From Gemmatimonadales bacterium UBA1120 (GTDB lineage Bacteria > Gemmatimonadota > Gemmatimonadetes > Longimicrobiales > Gaopeijiaceae), in the NCBI GenBank assembly GCA_002313925.1, contig DCAZ01000119.1:1-12493 (forward strand): DNA of 12,493 nt, written 5' to 3'. The translations under genes were made by a program, and so were the position numbers. The notes under the pieces are model-generated. The model made no database searches. It had not been told where the DNA came from and saw nothing but the letters and a program-made list of their open reading frames with translations. This document shows positions 1 through 6,667 of this stretch, one piece after another. The first letter of the stretch is position 1. Each line of letters begins with the position of its first letter.

Positions 1-138
1 GGAGCTGGCTGGGTTTTGTCTGAAGGCTTTTTTCTAGTATGGAGCGTTATCACACTCCCTCTAGCTATTCTAATGACCATTTACTCTATGCTGGACTACC
101 TGTGGTCCTATCGAGCTTTGCTGAGTTTCAAGAGCTAG
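1..138 (+). CDS. pgsA: PgsA-like CDP-alcohol phosphatidyltransferase, C-terminal fragment (5' end outside window)
   Basis: The window opens inside a reading frame that gives 45 residues and ends at TAG 136-138. The fragment is hydrophobic, consistent with one terminal membrane helix (around FFLVWSVITLPLAILMTIY), followed by SMLDYLWSYRALL. That ending resembles the C-terminus of PgsA, where the last helix runs into a TLWSMLQYL-like stretch. PgsA makes phosphatidylglycerophosphate from CDP-diacylglycerol and glycerol-3-phosphate in the inner membrane. The CDP-alcohol phosphotransferase active-site motif lies upstream of the window, so the call rests on the tail and on context: pgsA directly before cinA is a recurrent bacterial order. 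Another membrane protein with a similar tail cannot be ruled out. Confidence 0.65.
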   Translation, partial: GAGWVLSEGFFLVWSVITLPLAILMTIYSMLDYLWSYRALLSFKS

Positions 139-165
139 GATTCACCTAGATTTGTTCCGTTCTAG

Positions 166-171
166 TGAGGG
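166..171 (+). promoter_or_regulatory. Ribosome binding site that decides the cinA start
   Basis: TGAGGG lies 8 nt before ATG 180. The alternative GTG at 165 overlaps this site, would add only five residues (MRACN) and has no purine-rich stretch at a useful distance. ATG 180 is therefore the preferred start. Confidence 0.6.
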
Positions 172-179
172 CGTGTAAC

Positions 180-1454
180 ATGACCGGTGAATTTGTACGT
201 GCTGCAATCGTTAGCGTTGGGAATGAGCTCTTATTTGGTGAGACCGTCAATACCAACGCAGCTTGGTTGGGCCGCGCACTAGCGGAAAAGGGCATCGTCG
301 TTTCTCGTGGATACACCGTTGGGGATACCCGAACCAGTATCCAGGATGCGGTGCGGACGGCAACCCGGTCTGCTGATGTTGTGCTCATTTCCGGCGGACT
401 AGGTCCGACCGGGGACGATATCACAAGAAATGCTGTTGCGGACTTGTTTGAGCGCCCACTCCGGTCTAATGAAAGGCTTCTCGCTAAGCTCAGAGACCGG
501 TTCCATGCAGCTGGTTACAGGGAGTTTCCTGAGACCAATCTTTCTCAAGTTGAAGTGCCTGAGGGAGCAACAGTGCTTGATAACCCAAACGGAACTGCAC
601 CGGGGCTCGCTTTTGAAGAAGGCTCGACACTTGTGGTGATGTTACCGGGTGTCCCGCGGGAGTTACATGGAATCTTTCTCGGGGATTTAAGTACGCTTCT
701 GGAAGAATGGCTTGGGGATAGAATGGCCCCAGTTCATCATAGGATGCTTCACACGACTGGAGTTCCCGAGTCACGCCTAGCAGAACTAATTGAAGAGGCG
801 ATCAGCTCAGACCCTGCACTTGCAAGTGCAATGAGGGAGGTCTTACTCGCGTATCTGCCGGATCGAAGGGGTGTGGATCTTAGGATAACGGCCCGTTCGG
901 TCTCAGCGGAGGAAACGAAGGCTTCACTTGATAGGGTTGAGGAAGAATTGGATACTCGGATTGCACGTTGGCGTTACCATGCGACAAGTGGTGACATTGT
1001 TGAATCAGTATCAGATGCTCTTAAAGATCTAGGTTTGATGCTAGCGGTGGCAGAGAGTTGTACTGGTGGTCTCGTCACTAAGCGTTTAACCGACCACCCA
1101 GGTGCGTCTAGTTCCTTCGTTGGTGGAGTGATCGCATATAATGACTCAGTTAAGATTTCTGCTCTTGATGTGAGTCAGCAGGACTTGTCCCGATTTGGTG
1201 CAGTCTCAGAGGTTGTTGCTATTCAGATGGCTTTGGGAGCTTCCAAACGCTTGGGTTCTGATGTGGGATTGGCCGTGACGGGTGTTGCAGGCCCAGGTGG
1301 GGGAACTAAGGAGAAGCCAGTAGGCAGAGTGTGGTTTGCCGTTGTCCTCAACGGCGAAGAGAGGACGTGTTCCGTTGATTTCTTGGGAGATCGTGATGAT
1401 GTAAGGGAAAGGGCAGCTCAGGCGGCACTCGCGATGCTGTTACGAACTCTGTGA
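180..1454 (+). CDS. cinA: CinA family protein: MoCF-like domain plus nicotinamide-nucleotide amidase (PncC) domain
   Basis: The 424-residue product has the full two-domain CinA layout and normal length. Residues 8-170 form the MoaB/MogA-like (MoCF) domain, with GNELLFGE near the start, SGGLGPTGDD at 71-80 and PGVPRE at 156-161. A linker domain follows to about 265. Residues 275-424 form the C-terminal PncC domain, with AESCTGG at 291-297 (Ser293 is the expected nucleophile), AYNDSVK at 319-325 and TGVAGPGGG at 367-375. PncC domains hydrolyse nicotinamide mononucleotide to nicotinic acid mononucleotide and ammonia in pyridine nucleotide salvage; N-terminal domains of full-length CinA can have ADP-ribose pyrophosphatase activity. 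A role in competence is known only in some bacteria and is not implied here. The start is ATG 180, because the ribosome site at 166-171 fits it. The gene follows the pgsA-like fragment by 41 nt and was probably co-transcribed with it. Confidence 0.95.
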   Translation: MTGEFVRAAIVSVGNELLFGETVNTNAAWLGRALAEKGIVVSRGYTVGDTRTSIQDAVRTATRSADVVLISGGLGPTGDDITRNAVADLFERPLRSNERLLAKLRDRFHAAGYREFPETNLSQVEVPEGATVLDNPNGTAPGLAFEEGSTLVVMLPGVPRELHGIFLGDLSTLLEEWLGDRMAPVHHRMLHTTGVPESRLAELIEEAISSDPALASAMREVLLAYLPDRRGVDLRITARSVSAEETKASLDRVEEELDTRIARWRYHATSGDIVESVSDALKDLGLMLAVAESCTGGLVTKRLTDHPGASSSFVGGVIAYNDSVKISALDVSQQDLSRFGAVSEVVAIQMALGASKRLGSDVGLAVTGVAGPGGGTKEKPVGRVWFAVVLNGEERTCSVDFLGDRDDVRERAAQAALAMLLRTL

Positions 1455-1476
1455 GAATTCGGGGCCAGGCCCTGAA

Positions 1477-1506
1477 CGGACAGCAGTCTTGGTTGTAAAT
1501 TATAAA
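1477..1506 (+). promoter_or_regulatory. grpE: Possible sigma70-type promoter before grpE (weak)
   Basis: CGGACA (1477-1482, four of six matches to TTGACA) is followed after 18 nt by TATAAA (1501-1506) in the AT-rich stretch before grpE. An 11-bp perfect palindrome, GGGCCAGGCCC (1462-1472), sits just upstream; with a one-base centre it cannot form a useful hairpin and could at most be a protein site. I see no CIRCE element (the HrcA operator) before grpE. The promoter call is by eye only. Confidence 0.22.
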
Positions 1507-1529
1507 TCGTTCCGTTCTAACCCCAATCC

Positions 1530-1535
1530 AGAAGG
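1530..1535 (+). promoter_or_regulatory. grpE: Ribosome binding site of grpE
   Basis: AGAAGG lies 4 nt before ATG 1540 and 7 nt before the adjacent ATG 1543. Either could be the true first codon. The longer open frame from TTG 1489 adds residues with no GrpE character and no ribosome site, so it is rejected. Confidence 0.5.
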
Positions 1536-1539
1536 TAGG

Positions 1540-2082
1540 ATGATGACGGAAGGAATATCACAGGAAGAGGATCTTGAACCGGTCGAAGAAATTTCGGACG
1601 CAAATGAGACTGTAGGAACAGAGGCGCAGCAGCTCACTCAAGTCCTTGAAGACTTTGAGGATCTAAAGGATCGCCATCTAAGGCTTGCTGCTGAGTTTAA
1701 CAACTTCAAACGGCGCAACGAGCAGGATCGATTGGAGTCTTGGTCTAGAGCACAGGCCGACATCCTTTGTTCATTCCTGGACATTCTTGATGATCTAAAT
1801 CGAGTTGCTGAGCTGGAAGTGGATACCGTGACTGTGGAAGGAGTCATGGAGGGGATCAACCTTGTTGAGAAGAAATTTATTAGTGTCCTCCAGGACTCAG
1901 GAGCTGAGATCATTGATCCGCTTGGTGACTTGTTCGACCCGGAGCGAATGGAAGCGATCATGCGCGTTCCAGCTGAGAGGGTAGAGGAAGATGACACAGT
2001 GGCTCAGGTATTTCAGAAGGGTTGCTTGCTAAAGGGAATCCTCGTCCGACCAGCTCGGGTGAGTGTCCACAAGCACGACTAG
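1540..2082 (+). CDS. grpE: GrpE, nucleotide exchange factor of the DnaK chaperone
   Basis: The product has 180 residues from ATG 1540 (179 from ATG 1543), a normal GrpE length. Residues 1-28 are acidic and probably disordered, and residues 29-70 form the long charged helix that dimerises as a coiled coil, including RLAAEFNNFKRR. The C-terminal half carries the GrpE signature: LFDPERMEAI at 131-140 (Met where most families have His in HEA), followed by VAQVFQKGCLLKGILVRPA. GrpE releases ADP from DnaK and so recycles the Hsp70 cycle in the cytosol. dnaJ follows directly, and the grpE stop codon TAG overlaps the dnaJ ribosome binding site. dnaK is not in the window. The Met-for-His and GCLL-for-GYLL changes look like ordinary divergence. 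Confidence 0.95.
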   Translation: MMTEGISQEEDLEPVEEISDANETVGTEAQQLTQVLEDFEDLKDRHLRLAAEFNNFKRRNEQDRLESWSRAQADILCSFLDILDDLNRVAELEVDTVTVEGVMEGINLVEKKFISVLQDSGAEIIDPLGDLFDPERMEAIMRVPAERVEEDDTVAQVFQKGCLLKGILVRPARVSVHKHD

Positions 2083-2086
2083 GAGG
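2081..2086 (+). promoter_or_regulatory. dnaJ: Ribosome binding site of dnaJ, overlapping the grpE stop
   Basis: AGGAGG begins inside the TAG stop codon of grpE (2080-2082) and lies 11 nt before ATG 2098, a rather long spacing. An in-frame TAG at 2095-2097 directly precedes the ATG, so no earlier start in this frame is possible without readthrough. Confidence 0.6.
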
Positions 2087-2097
2087 GTCTGGGGTAG

Positions 2098-3213
2098 ATG
2101 GCGCCTGCCACGAAGGATTTCTATCAGATACTCGGAGTCAACGAGAAAGCAGGTGCTGAACAGATTAAGAAGGGTTTCCGTAAACTTGCCAAACAGTACC
2201 ATCCCGACGTGAACCGGGATGATAAGAAAGCTGCTGAACGGTTCAAAGAGGTAGGCGAAGCCTATTCTGTCCTGAGTGATCCTGCCAAGCGCGGCCAGTA
2301 TGACCAAATGCGCTCCGCAAGTGCCTTTGGGATGGGAGGTGAACGGTATTCCACTCGTCCTCCTCAGGGAGGTCATCCGGTTTTTTCTTTCGATGATCTA
2401 GAGGGCGGCTTCGGGCACGTTTCCGACTTGTTTAGCTCACTTTTCGATCTTGGGAATAGAAGTTCCTCGGGTACTCAGAAAAGACGAAGAGAGAGTGGGA
2501 AAAACCTAGAATATGTGCTTGAAATCCCATTTCTTACGGCTGTACGCGGAGGAAAGATCTCAATCGATGTTTCTTTCACAGAGGACTGCGCAACATGTGG
2601 TGGAGGGGGCGCAAAACCCGGAACAGAGAGTCAGAGATGTCCGGAGTGCGGTGGAACCGGGGACATTTCATTTGGTCAGGGTGGGTTTGCCGTAAAACGT
2701 CCTTGTCCAAGGTGCTTTAGTCGAGGGAAAATTCCAGGAGTGCCTTGTGGTTCCTGCGCTGGTCAGGGGACTCTCCGACAGCAGCGTAAGCTCCAGGTAA
2801 GTGTTCCTCCCGGGGTGGATACAGGTGCCAAAGTTCAACTCTCTGGCCAAGGAGAGAAGGGTCACGGCGGGGGGAAACGTGGAAACTTGATTATAACCTT
2901 CAAGGTAGAGCCGCATCGTTTCTTCAAGAGGCAAGGTCTTGATGTTCACGTAGCGGTACCGATCAATATTGTGCAAGCAACACTAGGGTCAAAGATCAAA
3001 GTCCAAACGGTATCTGGACAAAAGGTGATACTTAGAATCCCAGAAGGTACCCAGTCCGGTAGTAAGTTTAGAATAAAGGGTCACGGGGTTGAAAGAGATG
3101 GTCACATAGGTGACCAATACGTGGAAGTGCTAGTTGGGGTGCCTGAAGAACTTACAGAGGAAGAGCACCAGGCAATGGAAGAGTTCGCCACTGCCACGGG
3201 CATGCCGTATTAA
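2098..3213 (+). CDS. dnaJ: DnaJ (Hsp40) co-chaperone, type A with zinc-finger domain
   Basis: The 371-residue protein has the complete type A layout. The J domain spans about residues 6-70 with the HPD tripeptide at 35-37, which stimulates the DnaK ATPase. A G/F-like linker (about 75-125) includes a DLFSSLFD helix. The zinc-finger domain (164-223) holds four CxxC motifs: CATC 164-167, CPEC 181-184, CPRC 203-206 and CGSC 217-220. Two C-terminal substrate-binding domains follow. The third finger reads CPRCFSRG, so the first glycine of the usual CxxCxGxG is replaced by serine; all eight zinc-binding cysteines are kept. The protein delivers unfolded clients to DnaK in the cytosol, with GrpE encoded just upstream. 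The start is fixed by the in-frame TAG before ATG 2098. The gene ends in a 4-nt overlap with convergent mnmA. Confidence 0.96.
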   Translation: MAPATKDFYQILGVNEKAGAEQIKKGFRKLAKQYHPDVNRDDKKAAERFKEVGEAYSVLSDPAKRGQYDQMRSASAFGMGGERYSTRPPQGGHPVFSFDDLEGGFGHVSDLFSSLFDLGNRSSSGTQKRRRESGKNLEYVLEIPFLTAVRGGKISIDVSFTEDCATCGGGGAKPGTESQRCPECGGTGDISFGQGGFAVKRPCPRCFSRGKIPGVPCGSCAGQGTLRQQRKLQVSVPPGVDTGAKVQLSGQGEKGHGGGKRGNLIITFKVEPHRFFKRQGLDVHVAVPINIVQATLGSKIKVQTVSGQKVILRIPEGTQSGSKFRIKGHGVERDGHIGDQYVEVLVGVPEELTEEEHQAMEEFATATGMPY

Positions 3214-4298
3214 TCACTAGAGTGAGCACTTACAATTGTACCCCCTCCTATTAAGCAGCGATTTTCTTGATCAAAAAGTACCGCTGATTGACCGGGTGTT
3301 ACCGCTGCCTGGGCTTCTTTAAGTCTTAGAACAATTTGACTTTTCTCATGACTCACTAGCGCTAGGACAGTTGGAGCTCGATATCTCAATTGCACCAAGG
3401 TTTCTGTACCATCCTCAATGGGTTCTCCCAGCCAGTTGAGTCCACTGATAATCACAATGTCATCAAACAGTTCAGCACGAGTACCCACGACGACCTCTTT
3501 GGTATCCGGAATAATGCTCAAGACGAACATCGGTTCCGGAGATCCTCCGCCAAGTCCTTTTCTCTGGCCGATCGTGAAGCCGGCATAGCCATTATGTTCT
3601 CCTACGATCTCTCCAGATCTGCGTACTAGATACCCGGCCTGCAGAGCGGGGTGTAGTTCTCCTAGGCGCTCTCGAAGAAGATCTCGATAATCACCAGTGG
3701 GAACGAAGCAGATCTCTTGTGACTCGGGCTTGTTCGCGTTCACGAGTCCTTGAGCCTGAGCATGCTCGCGCACCTGTTCCTTCGTAAGGTTGCCCACAGG
3801 GAATAACAGGCTTTTTAGCATGGCGTGAGGAAGGGCCCATAAAAAATACGATTGATCTTTCTGTGCGTCGTGACCTCTCAGGATTCTTGATTGAGAGTGG
3901 GTGTGCTCGATCTGTACGTAGTGGCCAGATGCAATAAGGTCACAACCTAGAGAGCGACCCCGGGACAAAAGATCTCGAAATTTGATGTATCCATTACATC
4001 TCACGCACGGGTTTGGCGTTTTCCCTTGAGCGTATTGGGTTACGAAGTCATCAATCACATCACGATCAAACGCGTCTTCGACATCGAAAACGTAATGGGG
4101 AATCCCGAGTGCGGTGGCGACTCGTTTAGCGTCACTTATTCCATCGAGTCCACAACATGTTTTAGAGTGATCAGGAGTCTCGGAATAGCAGAAGGTTTTC
4201 ATCGTGACACCCACTACCTCGTGGCCTTGTTCCACAAGAAGTGCTGCCGCCACAGATGAGTCTACTCCACCGGACATAGCCATTAGAATCCTGCTCAC
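3210..4298 (-). CDS. mnmA: MnmA, tRNA-specific 2-thiouridylase
   Basis: The 362-residue protein is a full-length MnmA. The N-terminal PP-loop SGGVDSS (9-15) binds ATP. Cys98 in NPCVRCN and Cys197 in ESQEICFVP match the catalytic pair Cys102/Cys199 of the E. coli enzyme. SGHYVQ (124-129) and FTIGQRKGLG (241-250) are further family blocks, followed by the C-terminal beta-barrel. MnmA adenylates U34 of tRNA Lys, Glu and Gln and replaces the 2-oxygen with sulfur. Extra cysteines at 37, 48 and 49 (KTCCG) fit a common MnmA subgroup. The start is GTG 4296-4298, which overlaps the TGA of the upstream desulfurase gene as GTGA; a G-rich run (minus strand 4310-4306) lies 7 nt upstream and may serve as ribosome site. 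The 3' end overlaps dnaJ by 4 nt (TTAA). Confidence 0.96.
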   Translation of the reverse strand: MSRILMAMSGGVDSSVAAALLVEQGHEVVGVTMKTFCYSETPDHSKTCCGLDGISDAKRVATALGIPHYVFDVEDAFDRDVIDDFVTQYAQGKTPNPCVRCNGYIKFRDLLSRGRSLGCDLIASGHYVQIEHTHSQSRILRGHDAQKDQSYFLWALPHAMLKSLLFPVGNLTKEQVREHAQAQGLVNANKPESQEICFVPTGDYRDLLRERLGELHPALQAGYLVRRSGEIVGEHNGYAGFTIGQRKGLGGGSPEPMFVLSIIPDTKEVVVGTRAELFDDIVIISGLNWLGEPIEDGTETLVQLRYRAPTVLALVSHEKSQIVLRLKEAQAAVTPGQSAVLFDQENRCLIGGGTIVSAHSSD

Positions 4299-5455
4299 GA
4301 TGCTGCCCCCAGCTTCCGGAGTCGTGTAACGATACTGGTGAGCTTGATTATGGTCTGTTCGATCTCTTGCTCGGTGGTCTCGCAGCCGAGTGAGAATCGA
4401 ACGGTCGCGGTAGAAGTTTCCTCTCCGTATAAGGCTGTGATCACATGACTGGTCTGTGTACTTCCACTCTCACAGGCTGAACCACCAGATGCTGCTATAC
4501 CTTCGAGGTCGAGGGCAGCGAGGAGATCTTCTCCATCAATGTCACCAATAGCAATACTTGAAATATGTGAGGCACGGTTTGCATTTTGCACGTTAATACG
4601 GAGCCTAGGGATGATTTTCAGAAGACGTTTTTCAAGAACAGAGCGGAGCGCTGTAAGTCGTTTGGACAATTGCTGTTGTTCCTCAACGGCAAGCCGTAAC
4701 GAGCAAGCGAAACCTACTGCACCCGCAACGTCTTCAGTCCCAGCTCGGAGTGCTTGTTCCTGCCCGCCACCGTGTACGAGGGGCACTAAATCCACACCAG
4801 AACGAACGAAAAGTATCCCTGTACTTTTTGGACCGTATATCTTGTGCCCGGAGGCTGTCAGTAGGTGAATCGAAGACTCTCTGACGTTTACTGGTATCTT
4901 CCCAACAGCTTGGACAGCATCCGTGTGAATAGTGCCACCTAGTTCATTGACGAGGCTTGATATTTCAGGAACTGGAAAGACCAATCCTGTCTCATTATTC
5001 ACCCACATTAGTGAAACGACTGTAGGTCCAGATTCCAGTGCTAACCTAATGAGCTCTTGGTCGAGTACCCCGTCTTGTGAAACTGGGAGTGTGACCAGGT
5101 CTATGCCTTGCCGCTCTGTGACTAGTTTGGCTGGATCTAGAACTGCACTATGCTCGATTGCGCTCACCACTAATGTGAGCCGTTTTTCGTGAGTTTTCAT
5201 AAACCCGCAGCAGCCAAGAACTGCAAGATTGTCGGATTCAGTCCCTCCTCGGGTGAAGTAAATTTCTCGGGAGTGTGCACCGAGTGCTTCAGCTACGGTA
5301 GCCCTTGCGTCCTCAAGAGCTGCAGACGCCTCTCGTCCCCACCTGTGAAGGCTTGAGGGATTCCCGAAGGATTCAGAGAGGTACGGTTCCATTGCCTCAC
5401 GAACCTCATTTCGGATGGGGGTCGTTGCGGCATGGTCGAGGTAAACCGCCTTCAT
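4295..5455 (-). CDS. Cysteine desulfurase, NifS/IscS (YrvO-like) class I, PLP-dependent
   Basis: The 386-residue protein has the fold-type I aminotransferase pattern of NifS/IscS: YLDHAATT near the N-terminus, GTESDN (71-76), His102 in EHSA, HTDA (177-180, Asp179), the PLP Schiff-base lysine Lys205 in SGHKIYGP, and RAGTEDV (237-243). The catalytic cysteine is Cys328 in GGSACESGS, in the extended-loop context of class I enzymes. It converts L-cysteine to alanine and leaves a persulfide on Cys328. No iscU or other Fe-S scaffold gene lies nearby; the only partner is mnmA, whose start overlaps this stop codon. This matches the YrvO-MnmA pairing known from Bacillus, where the desulfurase feeds MnmA directly without a Tus relay. 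That role is inferred from position, and supply of sulfur to Fe-S clusters as well is possible. ATG 5455 starts just before the conserved YLDHAATT block. Confidence 0.93.
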   Translation of the reverse strand: MKAVYLDHAATTPIRNEVREAMEPYLSESFGNPSSLHRWGREASAALEDARATVAEALGAHSREIYFTRGGTESDNLAVLGCCGFMKTHEKRLTLVVSAIEHSAVLDPAKLVTERQGIDLVTLPVSQDGVLDQELIRLALESGPTVVSLMWVNNETGLVFPVPEISSLVNELGGTIHTDAVQAVGKIPVNVRESSIHLLTASGHKIYGPKSTGILFVRSGVDLVPLVHGGGQEQALRAGTEDVAGAVGFACSLRLAVEEQQQLSKRLTALRSVLEKRLLKIIPRLRINVQNANRASHISSIAIGDIDGEDLLAALDLEGIAASGGSACESGSTQTSHVITALYGEETSTATVRFSLGCETTEQEIEQTIIKLTSIVTRLRKLGAAS

Positions 5456-5558
5456 AAAATCGTACTCGACTCCGGTCTCGTGTTGCTACGGAGGACACGG
5501 CTCGTAAGTTAACCGCCCTCCGGTCCGGGCCCTACTCCCTAACTAGCTAGCACTGAAG

Positions 5559-5894
5559 ATGCAGATTGCTCCACCATTTCCTGACGGACGCCCGACATGT
5601 TTCCGTTCGACTGTTCATGGCACCATTTTTGCCGGGCGTGACCGGTATATCGATGCGGTTAAGGATGGAGATATGCTCCAACTTATTGCTGATCCCCCAG
5701 TACAAACTGAACCGGAAGTTTGGGTGCATCTCGACTCTGGGGATCCAATTGGGCACCTTCCGGCTGAGATTGGATGTTGGCTATGGCCATGGATGCTCAG
5801 CGGGGGTGTTGCCGAGGCTCGAGTTCTGCGAGTGGGCGGCGCAGAGGTGCCGTCATGGCGTCGTATCGTTCTTGAGATTGTTTGTAGGATATAG
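5559..5894 (+). CDS. Small protein with a HIRAN-like domain, function unknown
   Basis: The product has 111 residues and no signal peptide or membrane helix. Residues 17-109 resemble a HIRAN domain: an opening TVHGTIFAGRDRY, then DGDMLQLIADPP (36-47), VWVHLDSGDPIGHLPAEI (54-71) and a closing EARVLRVGG (86-94). The combination of Gly-Asp, Leu-rich strand, Asp-Pro, paired strand and IGxLP is the HIRAN pattern. HIRAN domains, found in SNF2-type helicases such as HLTF and as stand-alone bacterial proteins, can bind single-stranded DNA 3' ends. Tryptophans at 55, 74, 76 and 100 are unusual for so short a protein. It is a single-gene unit, divergent from the desulfurase (103 nt apart) and convergent with bshB1 (20 nt apart). 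The ribosome site is poor. A longer overlapping frame (5566-5943) has a random-looking composition and is judged a shadow. The domain call is by eye and should be tested with a profile search. Confidence 0.6.
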   Translation: MQIAPPFPDGRPTCFRSTVHGTIFAGRDRYIDAVKDGDMLQLIADPPVQTEPEVWVHLDSGDPIGHLPAEIGCWLWPWMLSGGVAEARVLRVGGAEVPSWRRIVLEIVCRI

Positions 5895-5914
5895 AATAAA
5901 AATAAGGAGGATAG

Positions 5915-6667
5915 CTAGAAAGTTGATACGCTCAGCTTTGTAAGATCCTCTACCTCGAGTGCCTCCGAGATTCGGAAGGGCTCACCGTATGGTACGCGAA
6001 TGAGCGATCCGTAATGGGCTAGCTGCATACGGATTTGCTCTGTCAACGGGCGTTCCCCGCCTGGTAAAATCTCTCCGCCCTTTGTTGCTCCGTCGAACTG
6101 GGAACTATATGCAGATATCGCTTCGAGTTTTCTGTCTACGTGGTCTGTTATATCTACCACGAAATCCGGAGGGGATGCGTCTTCACGAAATGCGGTTGCG
6201 TAAACCAGTTTTATCGGCCGAAACGGCTCCCCTTCGATATCAAGTTTCTTGAGACCGCTCAGAAAACAGGCATCTCTCACGAGTTCGGCTGCAATACGGT
6301 GGTCAGGGTGGCGCCCGACCGGCCAATGAGTGATCACAGTTCTAGGCCGAAGGGTCCGTAGATGCTCGACTAGGCGATGACGGGACTCCCGGTTGTTCTC
6401 AAGATCCGCGTCTGACAGACCTAAGCAGCGGCGTTCCACAAGCCCCATAATTTCCGCGGCGTGGTCCGCTTCTTTTCCTCGAATTGTGGCTGATCCGGAG
6501 CTTCCCATTTCACCTGCTGTGAGGTCAATAACTCCCACCCGGTGAGCTTGGTGAGCGCTCTTGATTAGGGTACCTCCACAGAGGAGTTCCGCATCATCCG
6601 GATGTGCCATGACTGCAAGCACGTCGAGTGGCTCTCGCAACGTTTGTATCTCGCTGTTTTCAGTCAC
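5915..6667 (-). CDS. bshB1: BshB1-type LmbE-family zinc deacetylase (bacillithiol biosynthesis)
   Basis: From GTG 6667 the protein has 250 residues, close to normal BshB1 length. The LmbE/PIG-L core is intact: AHPDD at 21-25 and GRHPDHR at 118-124. By comparison with BshB-type enzymes, His22, Asp25 and His123 should bind zinc, Asp24 should act as base and His120 should assist. RDACFLSGLKK (131-141) and PYGEPFRISEAL (226-237) resemble BshB1 rather than mycothiol enzymes. BshB1 deacetylates N-acetylglucosaminyl-malate in the cytosol; family members can also cleave bacillithiol S-conjugates. The open frame extends upstream to ATG 6835, but that part lies inside the permease gene and has no family character. 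GTG 6667 overlaps the permease TGA as GTGA, so coupled translation is likely; no clear ribosome site is present. bshA and bshC are not in the window. It is the last gene of the efflux operon. Confidence 0.9.
   Translation of the reverse strand: MTENSEIQTLREPLDVLAVMAHPDDAELLCGGTLIKSAHQAHRVGVIDLTAGEMGSSGSATIRGKEADHAAEIMGLVERRCLGLSDADLENNRESRHRLVEHLRTLRPRTVITHWPVGRHPDHRIAAELVRDACFLSGLKKLDIEGEPFRPIKLVYATAFREDASPPDFVVDITDHVDRKLEAISAYSSQFDGATKGGEILPGGERPLTEQIRMQLAHYGSLIRVPYGEPFRISEALEVEDLTKLSVSTF

Noticed and set aside
490..774. Antisense frame of 94 codons inside cinA, and similar antisense frames across the window
   Set aside because: They mirror well-supported genes on the other strand and show no domain, ribosome site or independent context.
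1489..1539. 17-residue N-terminal extension of GrpE from TTG 1489
   Set aside because: No ribosome site before TTG, and a good one lies before ATG 1540/1543.
1455..1539. CIRCE heat-shock operator before grpE
   Set aside because: No TTAGCACTC-N9-GAGTGCTAA-like repeat is present in this gap.
5543..5550. CTAGCTAG palindrome between the divergent desulfurase and HIRAN-like genes
   Set aside because: Eight bases of self-complementarity are common by chance and no second element supports an operator.
5904..5910. Perfect AAGGAGG on the plus strand between the HIRAN-like gene and bshB1
   Set aside because: No start codon at a useful distance opens more than a few codons (TTG 5923 ends after six), so it is probably a chance ribosome-site match.
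5566..5943. 125-residue plus-strand frame overlapping the HIRAN-like gene, slightly longer than it
   Set aside because: No recognisable domain, and its sequence reads as a frame-shifted copy of the coherent HIRAN-like pattern in the 5559 frame; it also runs into the 3' end of bshB1.
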